A DNA stretch of 61,567 nt from an uncultured Caryophanales bacterium (lineage in GTDB: Bacteria; Bacillota_I; Bacilli_A; RF39; UBA660). The stretch covers positions 1 to 61,567 of the forward strand of contig CAMODE010000050.1 of assembly GCA_946611235.1 (NCBI GenBank), given 5' to 3'. Numbering within the stretch: the stretch's first letter is position 1; every line of letters begins with the position of its first letter. Position numbers and translations under genes: made by a program. This document shows positions 29,161 through 39,832 of this stretch, in pieces. Under the pieces are notes generated by a model that was not told the origin of the DNA, did not search any database, and worked only from the letters and a program-made list of their open reading frames with translations.

Positions 29161-30315
29161 ATGAGTAAGAAAAGAAAAAAAAGGAAATTAAAATTAGGAA
29201 GAATCTTATTACTATGTATAATTATTATAGTAATAGGACTAGGTATTTATTTTGTTATACCAAAGAATTATGGATATAAAAAAGATGTCGTTAAAGTATT
29301 TAAAGAAGAAAATATAATAGATATTATTAGACAAAATAAAAAGTATTCTAAAGTACTTGAAGAAGCGATACTAAATAATAGTTTTAATAAAGAGTATTTA
29401 CTTGATTATTTAAATATTAATTATATAGAAGAAGATAACTATATTGATAATATTAATAAGTTATTAGTACTAGGATATAATAGTAATGATATAAATACTT
29501 TTTATGAAAAATTACCTAATAGTATTAATATCATTATAGATAATGAATATGATAAAGATATTGTTAATTATTTAAATTTATCTTACTTTAAAGAAGATTA
29601 TTTAGATAGATATATTAAATATGGATATACTATTAAAGATTTAAAAAGTCCATATGATGTTACTAATATTATAAATAACTTTACTTATGAAGATAATGTT
29701 ACTTATGTTAATGCTAATCTAGATAAAGATTATTATACTGATGATATTAATATTAGTAATGAAGATGCTATGAAATTAGATATACTTGTTAATAAATATC
29801 ATAAGCTAGATAGTAAGTTTGAACCAAGTGATTTAGAAAAGATTGATAGTAAGTTTGCTTCTGGTAATAATCAAAGAATGCGAAAAGAAGCTAAAGATCA
29901 TTTTGAAGAGATGTGTGCTGATGCTTTAAAAGATGGTTATAAAATGTATGCTGGTTCTACTTATCGATCTTATGATTACCAATTAGGATTATATAATAGA
30001 TATGTAGCTAAAGATGGATTTAATGCTGCAGAAACATATTCCGCAAGAGCAGGATACTCCGAACATCAATTAGGATTAGCCGTAGATATTCTAAATCATA
30101 GTTGGGATTATATAAGTGAAGATAATCCTGAATATACATGGCTTATTAATAATTCTTATAAATATGGCTTTATATTAAGATATCCAAGAGGTAAAGAATA
30201 TATTACTGGTTATATGTTTGAAGATTGGCACTTTAGATATTTAGGAATAGAACTAGCTAATAAAGTAAGAGAGTCTAATCTTACTTATGATGAATATGTT
30301 GCTAGAGGATTATAA
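29161..30315 (+). CDS. D-alanyl-D-alanine carboxypeptidase (VanY-like, M15)
   Basis: MYAGSTYRSYDYQLGLYNRYV, ARAGYSEHQLGLAVDI, EDWHFRYLG. Confidence 0.9.
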   Translation: MSKKRKKRKLKLGRILLLCIIIIVIGLGIYFVIPKNYGYKKDVVKVFKEENIIDIIRQNKKYSKVLEEAILNNSFNKEYLLDYLNINYIEEDNYIDNINKLLVLGYNSNDINTFYEKLPNSINIIIDNEYDKDIVNYLNLSYFKEDYLDRYIKYGYTIKDLKSPYDVTNIINNFTYEDNVTYVNANLDKDYYTDDINISNEDAMKLDILVNKYHKLDSKFEPSDLEKIDSKFASGNNQRMRKEAKDHFEEMCADALKDGYKMYAGSTYRSYDYQLGLYNRYVAKDGFNAAETYSARAGYSEHQLGLAVDILNHSWDYISEDNPEYTWLINNSYKYGFILRYPRGKEYITGYMFEDWHFRYLGIELANKVRESNLTYDEYVARGL

Positions 30316-30342
30316 AGATAGATTAATTTCTATCTTTTTTAT
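30316..30342 (+). terminator. Intrinsic terminator
   Basis: AAGATAGA-TTAAT-TTCTATCTTTTTT. Confidence 0.6.
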
Positions 30343-30355
30343 TATTCAATTACAA

Positions 30356-30427
30356 GATTCTTCTAGTAAAGGATAATGGAGAATTAACGAAGTTAATTCT
30401 GGCACTCGAAGCGATTAATTAAAAAAA
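30356..30427 (+). repeat. Dispersed structured intergenic element, copy R3
   Basis: GATTCTTCTAGTA...AGAATTAAC-GAA-GTTAATTCT...CTCGAAGCGATTAATTAAAAAAA, homologous to R1/R2. Confidence 0.6.
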
Positions 30428-30441
30428 TGTAACCATATTGA

Positions 30442-31325
30442 TTACATTCTAAATCTTCTATTTTCTAAATTTACAAAACGATATATAGTATTATCAGGCG
30501 AATCACTATTTAAAATACTATACTCCATTTTTTCCCGATCATATTTAACTAAAACCTCCTCTAATTCATAACCATTATCTTTTTCATGTAATATTACATA
30601 TGATGCTGTATCAATAGGATCTTTTTTATATGCCATACCTACAGCTCGTATTGAATAAAAATCAGTCATAGGAGAAGATTCATATATTTTCCAATGAACA
30701 TGTCCCTGTATAACCGCATCAAAAAGTCAACTTTTTTTCCACCAAATAGTGGATCCTTAATAGCAGAAAAATATCCTCTCATCATTGGACTATTTTCCCC
30801 ATATGTTTTCTTTATTTTTCTTAAACGACGTAATTGTTCTTCACTATTAGTATATAAAAACTGTTCATAACCCTTTTTCCCCATATCAATTTTACTTTGA
30901 TAACTCGATGTACTATTTATTGAATAATCAAATCTTACATCGTTAGAGAAGTGACAAAGAGCAAGCTTTTTACCCCCAATCAATAATTCTATCGAATGTG
31001 GATATAAAGAAATAACTCCCTTTTGATGTTCATTTAATTTTGACAAAGTCCACAATTGACTTTTTGTCTTTAATTCATGAAAATAAGATGAAAAAGGTTC
31101 TATGCCAAGTGTTACATATTCTTCGGAATTTCCCGCTACTGAAATTACTCCATATTCTTCTAAAAGATCAATGATTTCAGCAGGATTAGGTCCTACTCCT
31201 ATGTTATCCCCCAAAGAATGTATTTCCGTTATGCCTCTTCGCTTAATATCCTCTAGAGCAGCTTTTGTCGGTTCAAGTAAACCATGAGCATCAGTAAAAA
31301 TTGCTATGTCTCTCTTTGACTCCAT
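30442..31325 (-). pseudogene. Metallophosphoesterase (YfcE/MJ0936-like), frameshifted
   Basis: N-terminal part IAIFTDAHGL...SLGDNIGVGPNP...VAGNSEEYV. Frame lost at a T5 run; changing T5 to T6 gives GGKKVDFFDAVIQGHVHWKIYESSPMTDFYSI, joining the two track ORFs. Confidence 0.72.
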
Positions 31326-31326
31326 A

Positions 31327-32553
31327 TTATTTTCCCTCCATTATACTCTCAATTGCTCTAGTTACTATTATTTTACCATATTTATAACTAATACCACCTT
31401 GTTGATATGCTATATAAGGACTTCTTAATGGTCCATCACAAGAAAGTTCAATAGAACTACCTTGCGTAAAACTACCTGATGCCATAATAATTTTATCAAC
31501 ATATCCTGGCATATCTGATGGTTCTATTAAAGCATTAGAATCAATCTTCGAATTAGACTGAATACCTCTTACATATTTAATTAATTTATCTTCATCATCA
31601 AAGATAATATTTTGAACTATGTCTACTCTTTCTTCATTATATTTAGGACTAACATTATATCCTAATTTTTCTAATACATAAGAAGTATAAATAGAAGTCT
31701 TTAGAGCGCCCGCTACAATCATTGGAGCAAAAAATACTCCTTTTAAAATATTTCTATTTTCATTAATAGAAGGTCCTACTTCCGCTCCTTGTCCAGGAAC
31801 ATTAAGTCTTTCAGCGCATAAATCAATTAGTTTTTGTTTTCCTACAATATAACCACCATTAGATGCAATAGCTCCTCCTAGATTCTTAATAAGAGAACCA
31901 ACAGAGATATCTACTCCTACTTCATTAGGTTCTTTTGTACTTACAAGTTCACAATAACAATTATCAACCATAATTATTACTTCTTTATCTACTTCTCTAA
32001 TAGTCTTAACTACTCTTTCTATTTTATCAATACTAATACTATCTCTCGTAGAATATCCTTTACTTCTTTGAATAGCAATCATCTTTATTTTATCTTCTTT
32101 AAGTACTTTCTTTATTTCTTCATAATTAAAATCACTATCAATTAAATCTATTTGTCTATATTTAACATTATAACTTTTTAATGAAGATGGATTATCATTA
32201 AAGCCTATTACTGAGTCTAAGGTATCATATGGTTTACCACTTATTGATAAAAGAGTATCTCCTGGTCTTAGTAGAGCAAAGAAACATGTACTAATAGCAT
32301 GCGTGCCTGATATAAACTGGCTACGAACTAAAGCTGCTTCAGTTTTAAAAATACTAGCATATACTCCTTCTATTTTATCTCTTCCCGTATCGTTATATCC
32401 ATAACCAGTCGTACCATTTAAATCTGATTCACAAATATTATTTTCTATAAAAGCATCAAGTACTTTTTTGCTATTAAATTCTTCTATTTCTTCTACTTTA
32501 TCAAATACTTCTTTTAAATCTTCTTTAGAACTTTTTAAAACACTCTCTAACAT
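31327..32553 (-). CDS. Methionine gamma-lyase family / aluminum resistance-like PLP enzyme
   Basis: LNGTTGYGYNDTGRDKIEGVYASIFKTEAALVRSQFISGTHAI. Confidence 0.85.
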   Translation of the reverse strand: MLESVLKSSKEDLKEVFDKVEEIEEFNSKKVLDAFIENNICESDLNGTTGYGYNDTGRDKIEGVYASIFKTEAALVRSQFISGTHAISTCFFALLRPGDTLLSISGKPYDTLDSVIGFNDNPSSLKSYNVKYRQIDLIDSDFNYEEIKKVLKEDKIKMIAIQRSKGYSTRDSISIDKIERVVKTIREVDKEVIIMVDNCYCELVSTKEPNEVGVDISVGSLIKNLGGAIASNGGYIVGKQKLIDLCAERLNVPGQGAEVGPSINENRNILKGVFFAPMIVAGALKTSIYTSYVLEKLGYNVSPKYNEERVDIVQNIIFDDEDKLIKYVRGIQSNSKIDSNALIEPSDMPGYVDKIIMASGSFTQGSSIELSCDGPLRSPYIAYQQGGISYKYGKIIVTRAIESIMEGK

Positions 32554-33281
32554 CTTTTACCACCATCTATTCTTATTACACTATTATTTATGTAACTTGC
32601 TTCATCACTAATTAAGAATTTAACTAGACTAGCTATTTCTTCTGGTTCTGCAAATCTTTCTAGTAATATTTTTTCTTTTTCACTATTTATAAATTCTTCA
32701 TCTAAATCTTTAGTCATCTCCGTATTAGTCCATCCTGGACATACAGTATTTACTCTAACATAAGGAGCAAAGTAATTAGCTAAATTACTAGATAAGTTAA
32801 TAAGACCAGCTTTAGAAGCATCATAGTCTAATCCTTCAGGATACATCGTATCAATACCATTAGTAGAACTAATATTAATAATTACCCCACTCTTATTATC
32901 TTTCATCTTAAGACCTATTTTCTTGCTTAATAGAAATGGGGCTACTAGATTTATTTCCAAAGTCTTCATAAAATTCTCTTTAGTCTTATCCTCAAACAAA
33001 GTATCTATGGCAATAGCTGCATTATTGACTAAAATATCAATATTATTACACCTATTATAAATAGTACTTAGCATACTATCTATTTCTTCTTCCTTAGATA
33101 AATCACATTTTACCATTAATACATCTTTATGATAAAGATTATCTAATTCTTCTTTTAGTTTTAAAGCATTATTATAATTATTATTATAGTGAATTATAAC
33201 TTCATAATCACTAGCTAGCTTTCTTACTATTTCTCTTCCTATTCCTGAAGAAGATCCTGTTACTAAAACAACTTTTTTCAT
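32547..33281 (-). CDS. SDR family oxidoreductase
   Basis: VLVTGSSSGIGREIV, ILVNNAAIA, YDASKAGL, VCPGWTNTEM. Confidence 0.9.
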   Translation of the reverse strand: MKKVVLVTGSSSGIGREIVRKLASDYEVIIHYNNNYNNALKLKEELDNLYHKDVLMVKCDLSKEEEIDSMLSTIYNRCNNIDILVNNAAIAIDTLFEDKTKENFMKTLEINLVAPFLLSKKIGLKMKDNKSGVIINISSTNGIDTMYPEGLDYDASKAGLINLSSNLANYFAPYVRVNTVCPGWTNTEMTKDLDEEFINSEKEKILLERFAEPEEIASLVKFLISDEASYINNSVIRIDGGKRC

Positions 33282-33398
33282 TTTTGGTCAACTCCAGAGA
33301 TATTGTACTATTTTTTTTAGAAAAAATCTATACTAAATTACTAATTCATATTTCTAAATAGTTTAATGATGAATTATTTAGAATATTAATAAAGTATA

Positions 33399-34247
33399 TT
33401 ATATTTTTTTATAAGATTTGTTTTCACGATTTAATTTAAAATTTTCAAGTATTTCATAAATTTGAGAATAATCTATTTTTTTATAAAACATAGCCTTTTT
33501 AACAATTCCAACCACTCCTTTAAATTCACTCATATGTGAATAATATTTTTCATAGAATTCTTTTTCTGCTAAATCACTTATTAGCTGGTACATATCAGCA
33601 GCTTCTTCACCTAATTCATTATATATGTATTGTATTTCACTTTCTCTATTATGAATAAAAGCTAAGGTTTTAATTATATTTTCCCCAAATATTTTCATCA
33701 ATTTATATGATAATTGAACTTCTTTAGGATATCCACAAGAATTGGTTCTAAGATCATATTTTTGAGCCAGCATCCTCGTTAGTAATTCATTTATTCCTTC
33801 TTTTAAAACACTTGCACCATCACTTCCACAAAAATGCATAGTTTCATGTAATAATAAATCCTCATAATAATTTTCTGTATTTGTTCCACTGATAAACACA
33901 TGGTTGATATATGTAAAAAATGTATTATTATTAATAACTATATTATCATTATTGTATGGTTTATGTTTTTTATTTATGCCATATCCAGGTATTCTACTAA
34001 GCATACTTAATATTCTATCAGCACATAATGGCATAATTATATTTTTTTCATTGGCATAGGCATTTACTTCTCCATAATCATATATCTTTAAAATCTCACT
34101 ATAGTCAGATATTTTTTTTAGTCTTTCTAAAATATATGATGGCATGTATAACCCATACTCTTTAATTATCAATGAAATATAGTTCTTTATATTTTCTGTT
34201 AATCTATTGTGTACTTCTTCCACATTTAATTCTTTCATTTTTATCAC
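33399..34247 (-). CDS. Putative zinc metallopeptidase-like protein (HExxH)
   Basis: LLLHETMHFCGSDGASVLKEGINELLTRML: HETMH plus a downstream Glu as possible third ligand. Confidence 0.55.
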   Translation of the reverse strand: MIKMKELNVEEVHNRLTENIKNYISLIIKEYGLYMPSYILERLKKISDYSEILKIYDYGEVNAYANEKNIIMPLCADRILSMLSRIPGYGINKKHKPYNNDNIVINNNTFFTYINHVFISGTNTENYYEDLLLHETMHFCGSDGASVLKEGINELLTRMLAQKYDLRTNSCGYPKEVQLSYKLMKIFGENIIKTLAFIHNRESEIQYIYNELGEEAADMYQLISDLAEKEFYEKYYSHMSEFKGVVGIVKKAMFYKKIDYSQIYEILENFKLNRENKSYKKI

Positions 34248-34263
34248 TCCTAAAATAATTATA

Positions 34264-35148
34264 TCATACTAATTCATATTTTCGTGTAACTATTCTATCA
34301 TCGGAACAATATTCAATTATATATTTATTATCTTTCTTAGAAAATATTATGCCTATCGTTTTATCTTGATTGATAGTTTTTAAATTCTTATCAATATAGT
34401 TCATGTATACCTCAATTTGTCCTATATGCTCTTTTTTTAACTTGGTTGTTTTTAATTCTACCACTGCAAAACAGTTATAAATATAGTTAAATAATAAAAT
34501 ATCAATATAATTATAAGTATCTCCTATTTTTATTTTGTATTCACTATCTATAAATGTAAAACCAGTACCTAATTCTTTTAAGAATGATGGAATATCTTCC
34601 AAGATTAATTTTTGTAATGTTTTTTCCTTAATTACTTCAATATTATTAGGATTATGAATAATTATGGGATTCTTTACATAGTCTTCTAAATTAGGCTTTT
34701 CATTTTTAATTATTTTATTTTTAGTCTCTTCTGGTAATCTTTCATATTCTTTATTTTTAATTCTAGAACGCAGTTCTCTTACACTTAAATATTGGGCTTC
34801 AGTTAGTTTAATATAATAATTTATTTCTTTTATATCACTAAATTTTAATATTTCATCATAATGGCTCCAAGTCATTTGTCTCGACAATGTCGAGACTTTT
34901 TTAAATAATAAGTAAAATTTTCTATATTTAAATAGACTTTTAGTACTGTAGCCTTTTCCTAATTCTGATGTTAATTTTTTAGAATATTCTTTTATTATAC
35001 CTTCACCATATTGTTTTCCTGCCTTACTTAAAAGTTTACCTACTTCATAATAGGTATTAACTCTATTTCTTTCTTTGGAATAGTCTTTTACTTTTTCATA
35101 TATTTCATTATCAATTAATTTTTGTTTTATTTCAATATAGTAATTCAT
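34264..35148 (-). CDS. PDDEXK nuclease domain protein (YhcG/DUF1016)
   Basis: YYEVGKLLS, SHYDEILKF, YLSVRELRSRI, then FIDSEYKIKIGDTYNYIDILLFNYIYNCFAVVELKTTK. Overlaps the comEC 3' end by 17 nt. Confidence 0.85.
   Translation of the reverse strand: MNYYIEIKQKLIDNEIYEKVKDYSKERNRVNTYYEVGKLLSKAGKQYGEGIIKEYSKKLTSELGKGYSTKSLFKYRKFYLLFKKVSTLSRQMTWSHYDEILKFSDIKEINYYIKLTEAQYLSVRELRSRIKNKEYERLPEETKNKIIKNEKPNLEDYVKNPIIIHNPNNIEVIKEKTLQKLILEDIPSFLKELGTGFTFIDSEYKIKIGDTYNYIDILLFNYIYNCFAVVELKTTKLKKEHIGQIEVYMNYIDKNLKTINQDKTIGIIFSKKDNKYIIEYCSDDRIVTRKYELV
34878..34896. repeat. Perfect inverted repeat inside the yhcG coding sequence
   Basis: GTCTCGACA-a-TGTCGAGAC, 9-bp arms. Confidence 0.9.
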
Positions 35149-37186
35149 TTGATTCTCCTTTTATTTTTTTCTTTATTATTACTTTGTTTTTATTAAATTT
35201 AAAATTAACACTGCCCATGATATCAGTACGATATATTTTTGTTTTTGATAAGTTATTTAATACCTCTATATTTGGATGACCATAATAGTTATGTTCTGCT
35301 ACTGATATGGAGGATATTTTGGGATTAATAGTATTTATAAAATTAGCCGAACTACTTGTCTTAGAACCGTGATGGCCTACTTTTAGAAAAGATATATCTT
35401 TTATATTATATTTATCTAATAGATATTCTTCAGTAGTACTTGAGGCATCTCCCATAAAGAGAAATTTATATTTTTGATACTGAAAGTAAATGATATTACT
35501 ATTATCATTTTCATTATCAAATTCTTTATTGTTTAGAAAATATAAGTAATTACCTTTTATATTTAGTTTATCTATCTTATTAGAATATTTAATTTTTTTA
35601 CTTTTCAACTCTTTAATTAAATCTTTTTCTAAATCAGTATAAGAATCTTTATTTAGAATTACTTTTTCTACTTTAAAATTATCTATTAAAGAGATAGAAC
35701 TTCCGATATGATCTTCATCACCGTGTGTAATTATTAAAAAATTTATCTTCTTTATGCCTTTACTTTTTAGATATGGAATTATTTCATTTAGTACTCTGTA
35801 CTCATTATTACTTCCGGTATCAATGATAATATTACCTTCATTATTAGGAAAACTTATTAAAAAAGAATCTCCTTGATCTACATCAAACATATTTATTTCG
35901 AGGTTATTATTAAAGTATGGTAATAAATTATGAATAAAGATAAGAACTATAATTAGATAGAATCTTTTTTTATATTTTAAGATATAGATAATTACTATGT
36001 AATATAGTATTATTAGAATAATATTTGGTTTAGCTAGTATTAACTTAAAGATATTAATATTACTTAAATAGATTGATATTTTTTCTAAGATATTTGTTAT
36101 TAAATATAATAAGTCATCTAATATTGGTATAAATAATGATAAGATACTTAATGGTAATAATATCATAGATAATACTGGTGTAAATAAGATATTTATAATG
36201 ATGCTTAAAATATTTATTTCATATGATGTATAGATAGTAATGGGCATTGATACTAAGAATGCTACTACTGCTATATAGGATATATTTAATACCTTCTTAT
36301 TACTTTTGATATAGAAGATACTTAAAAAGAAAGATATGATATATGAATAGATAAATCCTATATCATAAATGATAAAGGGATTAATTATTAGACAAATAGA
36401 TAGTGTTAGTAGTAATATATCTATCTTTTTAATTTTTAAATTAAAGATATCATTTATAGTTAATAGAATATAAGTAATAGTACTTCGAAGTAAAGATGAT
36501 GAAAAGGATATTATTAAATATAGTATTAGAAAGATATCACTTAAGATATATTTTAATTTTTTATTATAAGATACTTTGTTTAGATAATAATATAAAATAC
36601 TTATTATTAGATTAATATGCATACCTGAAGCACTAAATAAATGGGATATACCTAGAGTTCTATAGTTACTTTTAATATCATTATCTAGGGTATTATTACC
36701 TAGTAATAAAGTACTTATATAGTCTTTTGATTTATAATTCTTTATTTTACTATTAATAATATTTTTAATGGTATTTATAATGCTTTTATTATTTGCTAAT
36801 TTATCTACTCTATCTGCTTTTACAATATAATAGATTTTTTTATGATAGAGATATTTTTGATAATCAAAGATATTGAAGTTAGTACTTGATTTTGGTTTAG
36901 AGATGGTACCTTTTACTTTTAATTTATCTCCGATATTTAAATTATTAAATACTAATGATTCATAATTATAATAGATAATTATATCTTCTTTAGCTTTTAA
37001 ATTAATAATTAGATTATTATCTTTTACTTTATATGATTTTACTGTACCAATAAAGGTATTATCTTTTTCACTATATTTTGATTTAAAGGGATAATAACTA
37101 GTATATAGATAAGAAAAAAGAAGAAGTATTAAAGCTAATATTTTAAATATATATTTAGACTGTAATATAATCTTTAATCTTCTCAA
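35132..37186 (-). CDS. comEC: DNA uptake channel ComEC (with MBL domain)
   Basis: LLGNNTLDNDIKSNYRTLGISHLFSASGMHINLI; NMFDVDQGDSFLISFPNNEGNIIIDTGSN; ITHGDEDHIGS. Confidence 0.92.
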   Translation of the reverse strand: MRRLKIILQSKYIFKILALILLLFSYLYTSYYPFKSKYSEKDNTFIGTVKSYKVKDNNLIINLKAKEDIIIYYNYESLVFNNLNIGDKLKVKGTISKPKSSTNFNIFDYQKYLYHKKIYYIVKADRVDKLANNKSIINTIKNIINSKIKNYKSKDYISTLLLGNNTLDNDIKSNYRTLGISHLFSASGMHINLIISILYYYLNKVSYNKKLKYILSDIFLILYLIISFSSSLLRSTITYILLTINDIFNLKIKKIDILLLTLSICLIINPFIIYDIGFIYSYIISFFLSIFYIKSNKKVLNISYIAVVAFLVSMPITIYTSYEINILSIIINILFTPVLSMILLPLSILSLFIPILDDLLYLITNILEKISIYLSNINIFKLILAKPNIILIILYYIVIIYILKYKKRFYLIIVLIFIHNLLPYFNNNLEINMFDVDQGDSFLISFPNNEGNIIIDTGSNNEYRVLNEIIPYLKSKGIKKINFLIITHGDEDHIGSSISLIDNFKVEKVILNKDSYTDLEKDLIKELKSKKIKYSNKIDKLNIKGNYLYFLNNKEFDNENDNSNIIYFQYQKYKFLFMGDASSTTEEYLLDKYNIKDISFLKVGHHGSKTSSSANFINTINPKISSISVAEHNYYGHPNIEVLNNLSKTKIYRTDIMGSVNFKFNKNKVIIKKKIKGESNELLY

Positions 37187-37811
37187 AGATAGCCTCTCCT
37201 ATTCCGGATACTTCTTTAATACTTTCAATACTAGTAAAGTTACCATTCTTAGTACGATATTCGATTATTGATCTAGCTTTAGCTTCGCCAAGTCCAGGAA
37301 GAGTCATAAGTTCATCAACATTAGCGGTATTGATATTGACTAAATTTGATGTATTATTTTCTTCATTAGATGTTTCAGTTATACAAGCATCATTTGTTAT
37401 ATAAGGGCAATCACAAATGCATACTTCAGATTTATATTTTTCTAATACTTCTTCTTTAGAATAAATTACAATAGTCATTTCATCTTTTACTATTTTAGCT
37501 AAATTGATATTAGAAGTATCAGCGTCAACAGTTAAGCCTCCTGCCATATTTATGACATCATTAATTCTTTTACCATTTTCAACTTCATATACACCAGGAT
37601 TATTTACGTTTCCTTTAATATCGACAATTACAGTGGATACTTCTTCCTTCTTTTCTTCTTTTGGTAATTCTTCTACTGTTTCTTCCTTCTCTTCTTCTTT
37701 GAAGATATCAACGACTTCTTCTTTTTCTTCTTTATTATTTTTGTATAGAATAAAAATAGTTCCTCCTAATACAATTGAAATTCCTATTAAAATTAATAAA
37801 AATTTTTTCAC
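37155..37811 (-). CDS. comEA: ComEA-like helix-hairpin-helix DNA-binding protein
   Basis: N-terminal TM, SLBB-like NPGVYEVENGKRINDVINMAGG, HhH NINTANVDELMTLPGLGEAKARSIIEYRTKNG; GTG start. Confidence 0.93.
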   Translation of the reverse strand: MKKFLLILIGISIVLGGTIFILYKNNKEEKEEVVDIFKEEEKEETVEELPKEEKKEEVSTVIVDIKGNVNNPGVYEVENGKRINDVINMAGGLTVDADTSNINLAKIVKDEMTIVIYSKEEVLEKYKSEVCICDCPYITNDACITETSNEENNTSNLVNINTANVDELMTLPGLGEAKARSIIEYRTKNGNFTSIESIKEVSGIGEAIFEKIKDYITV

Positions 37812-37822
37812 TTTTCTCCTTT

Positions 37823-37875
37823 CTGTTCTCCATTTTGTAATTATATATTATAATCATTTATTTGATTGTAGTCAA
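37823..37875 (-). promoter_or_regulatory. Shared promoter/leader element, copy B (upstream of comEA)
   Basis: TTGACT-N17-TATAATATATAATTACAAAATGGAGAACAG on the minus strand. Confidence 0.8.
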
Positions 37876-37930
37876 GAGGTTACATTTGATTTTTTATTTT
37901 TTATATAGTAAAATGGTGTTGGTGGTGAAT

Positions 37931-38503
37931 ATGCTAAGTATTAAGAATATTGATAAATATGAATATATAGAAAAAAACTCTAAATTTATTTCTTTAATAT
38001 TTAGAGTTTATAGTAAAGATGAAGTTAATTTTTATTTAGATAAAGTAAAAAAGGAATATACAGGAGCTAGTCACTACTGCTACGGATATGTTATTGATAA
38101 TGATATAAGAATGAATGATGATGGAGAGCCCTCAGGTACTGCGGGAAGTCCTATTCTTAAACAGATACAGAATAATAATTTGAATTATACTTTAATAATT
38201 GTAGTACGTTATTTTGGTGGTATTAAATTAGGTGCAGGTCCTCTTACGAGAGCATATGCTAAGGTATCTAGAGAAGTTATTAAGAATGATAATATTATCG
38301 AACTAGTTAAAGGATACGATATTGATATTACTTTTAATTATAATGATATTAAAAATATTGATTATCTACTAAGTAATTGTAAAATTATTAATAAAATATT
38401 TGATAATGATATTACTTACAATGTATATGTAACTAAAGAAGTATTAGATTTATTATCTAATTATAATATTAAAATTAAAAAAGAAATATTTATTGAAAAA
38501 TAG
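37931..38503 (+). CDS. YigZ/IMPACT family protein
   Basis: GASHYCYGYVI, NDDGEPSGTAGSPIL, VVRYFGGIKLGAGPLTRAY. ATG at 37931 preferred over track start 37862. Confidence 0.88.
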   Translation: MLSIKNIDKYEYIEKNSKFISLIFRVYSKDEVNFYLDKVKKEYTGASHYCYGYVIDNDIRMNDDGEPSGTAGSPILKQIQNNNLNYTLIIVVRYFGGIKLGAGPLTRAYAKVSREVIKNDNIIELVKGYDIDITFNYNDIKNIDYLLSNCKIINKIFDNDITYNVYVTKEVLDLLSNYNIKIKKEIFIEK

Positions 38504-38519
38504 ATATTTCTTTTTTAAA

Positions 38520-39413
38520 TTATTTTTTCTTTTCAATCATTTCATTAACGATAGTACCAAAAGATGCTACTCCTTGTAAGTTAGCAGGTACAATTATTTT
38601 AGTTGATTGACCATTTGCTACTTTTTCTAAGGCTTCATAACTCTTTAGAGTAAGTACTGAAGAATCAGCTTTAGCTTCTTTAAGAAGTCTTATTCCATCA
38701 GCTTCAGCTTGTTTCATCTTAAGTAATGCTTCAGCTTCCCCTTCAGCCATTTTTATTTGAGCCTCTTTATGTGCCTCAGCCTTTAGGATAGCGGACTCTT
38801 TTTCTCCTTCAGCAATAAGGATACTTGATTTCTTTTCTCCTTCAGCTTGAAGGATTTTTTCTCTTCTTTCACGTTCCGCACGCATTTGTTTTTCCATGGC
38901 TTCTTGAATATCTCTCGGAGGTAAAATATTTTTTACTTCTACTCTATTTACTTTTATTCCCCAAGGGTCTGTTGCTTCATCTAGGATACTTCGCATTTTA
39001 GCATTAATGATATCACGAGATGTTAATGTCTGGTCTAACTCTAACTCACCAATAATATTTCTTAAAGTAGTAGCAGTTAAATTTTCAATAGCATTAATAG
39101 GATCTTCTATTCCATAAGTATATAGTTTGGCATCTGTTATTTGGAAATAAACAACAGTATCTATTTGCATTGTAACATTATCTTTTGTTATAACTGGTTG
39201 TGGGGCAAAATCTTTAACTATTTCTTTTAAAGATACTTTATTTGATATTCTATCAATAAATGGTACTTTAAAGTGTAATCCATTTGACCAAGTAGTCATA
39301 TAACTTCCTAATCTTTCAATAACATAAGCTTTAGCTTGTGGTACTACTTTTATACATGGTATTATAAATAATACAACAAATACTAAAATTCCAATTAAAA
39401 TTCCGTATTCCAT
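38520..39413 (-). CDS. SPFH/Band 7 (stomatin-like) protein
   Basis: VPQAKAYVIERLGSY, DPWGIKVNRVEVKNILPPRDIQEAMEKQMRAERERR. Confidence 0.93.
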   Translation of the reverse strand: MEYGILIGILVFVVLFIIPCIKVVPQAKAYVIERLGSYMTTWSNGLHFKVPFIDRISNKVSLKEIVKDFAPQPVITKDNVTMQIDTVVYFQITDAKLYTYGIEDPINAIENLTATTLRNIIGELELDQTLTSRDIINAKMRSILDEATDPWGIKVNRVEVKNILPPRDIQEAMEKQMRAERERREKILQAEGEKKSSILIAEGEKESAILKAEAHKEAQIKMAEGEAEALLKMKQAEADGIRLLKEAKADSSVLTLKSYEALEKVANGQSTKIIVPANLQGVASFGTIVNEMIEKKK

Positions 39414-39415
39414 AA

Positions 39416-39832
39416 TTAATCACTTATCCTTTCTACATATAATTTGACACTATTAATTTTTACTACTTTAACTACTTCTCCTTTGTTTATATTATCATTT
39501 GAATATGCTGACCATCTTTTTCCATCTACTTTTACTTCTCCAATTGTATCTTTGGTAATATCTTCCGTAACTATTCCTGTCATGCCGATTATTCGATCTA
39601 CATTAGTACTTATATTATTCTTTTTTATTTTGTTATATATCCTTTTACTAATAGGCATTAAGAGTATACCAATAAGTACAAATACTCCTATCTGGATATA
39701 TAAGTTATCTGTAAACATCGACGTTATCATTGCTAAGATACTACTTATAACAAACCAAATACTTACTAAATTCACAGTAAATACTTCAATTAAACCTAAT
39801 ACTATTGCTAAAACAAGCCATACATAAAACAT
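39416..39832 (-). CDS. NfeD family membrane protein
   Basis: TM-rich N-terminus and GMTGIVTEDI...GEVKVDGKRWSAYSNDNINKGEVVKVV; paired with the SPFH gene. Confidence 0.88.
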   Translation of the reverse strand: MFYVWLVLAIVLGLIEVFTVNLVSIWFVISSILAMITSMFTDNLYIQIGVFVLIGILLMPISKRIYNKIKKNNISTNVDRIIGMTGIVTEDITKDTIGEVKVDGKRWSAYSNDNINKGEVVKVVKINSVKLYVERISD

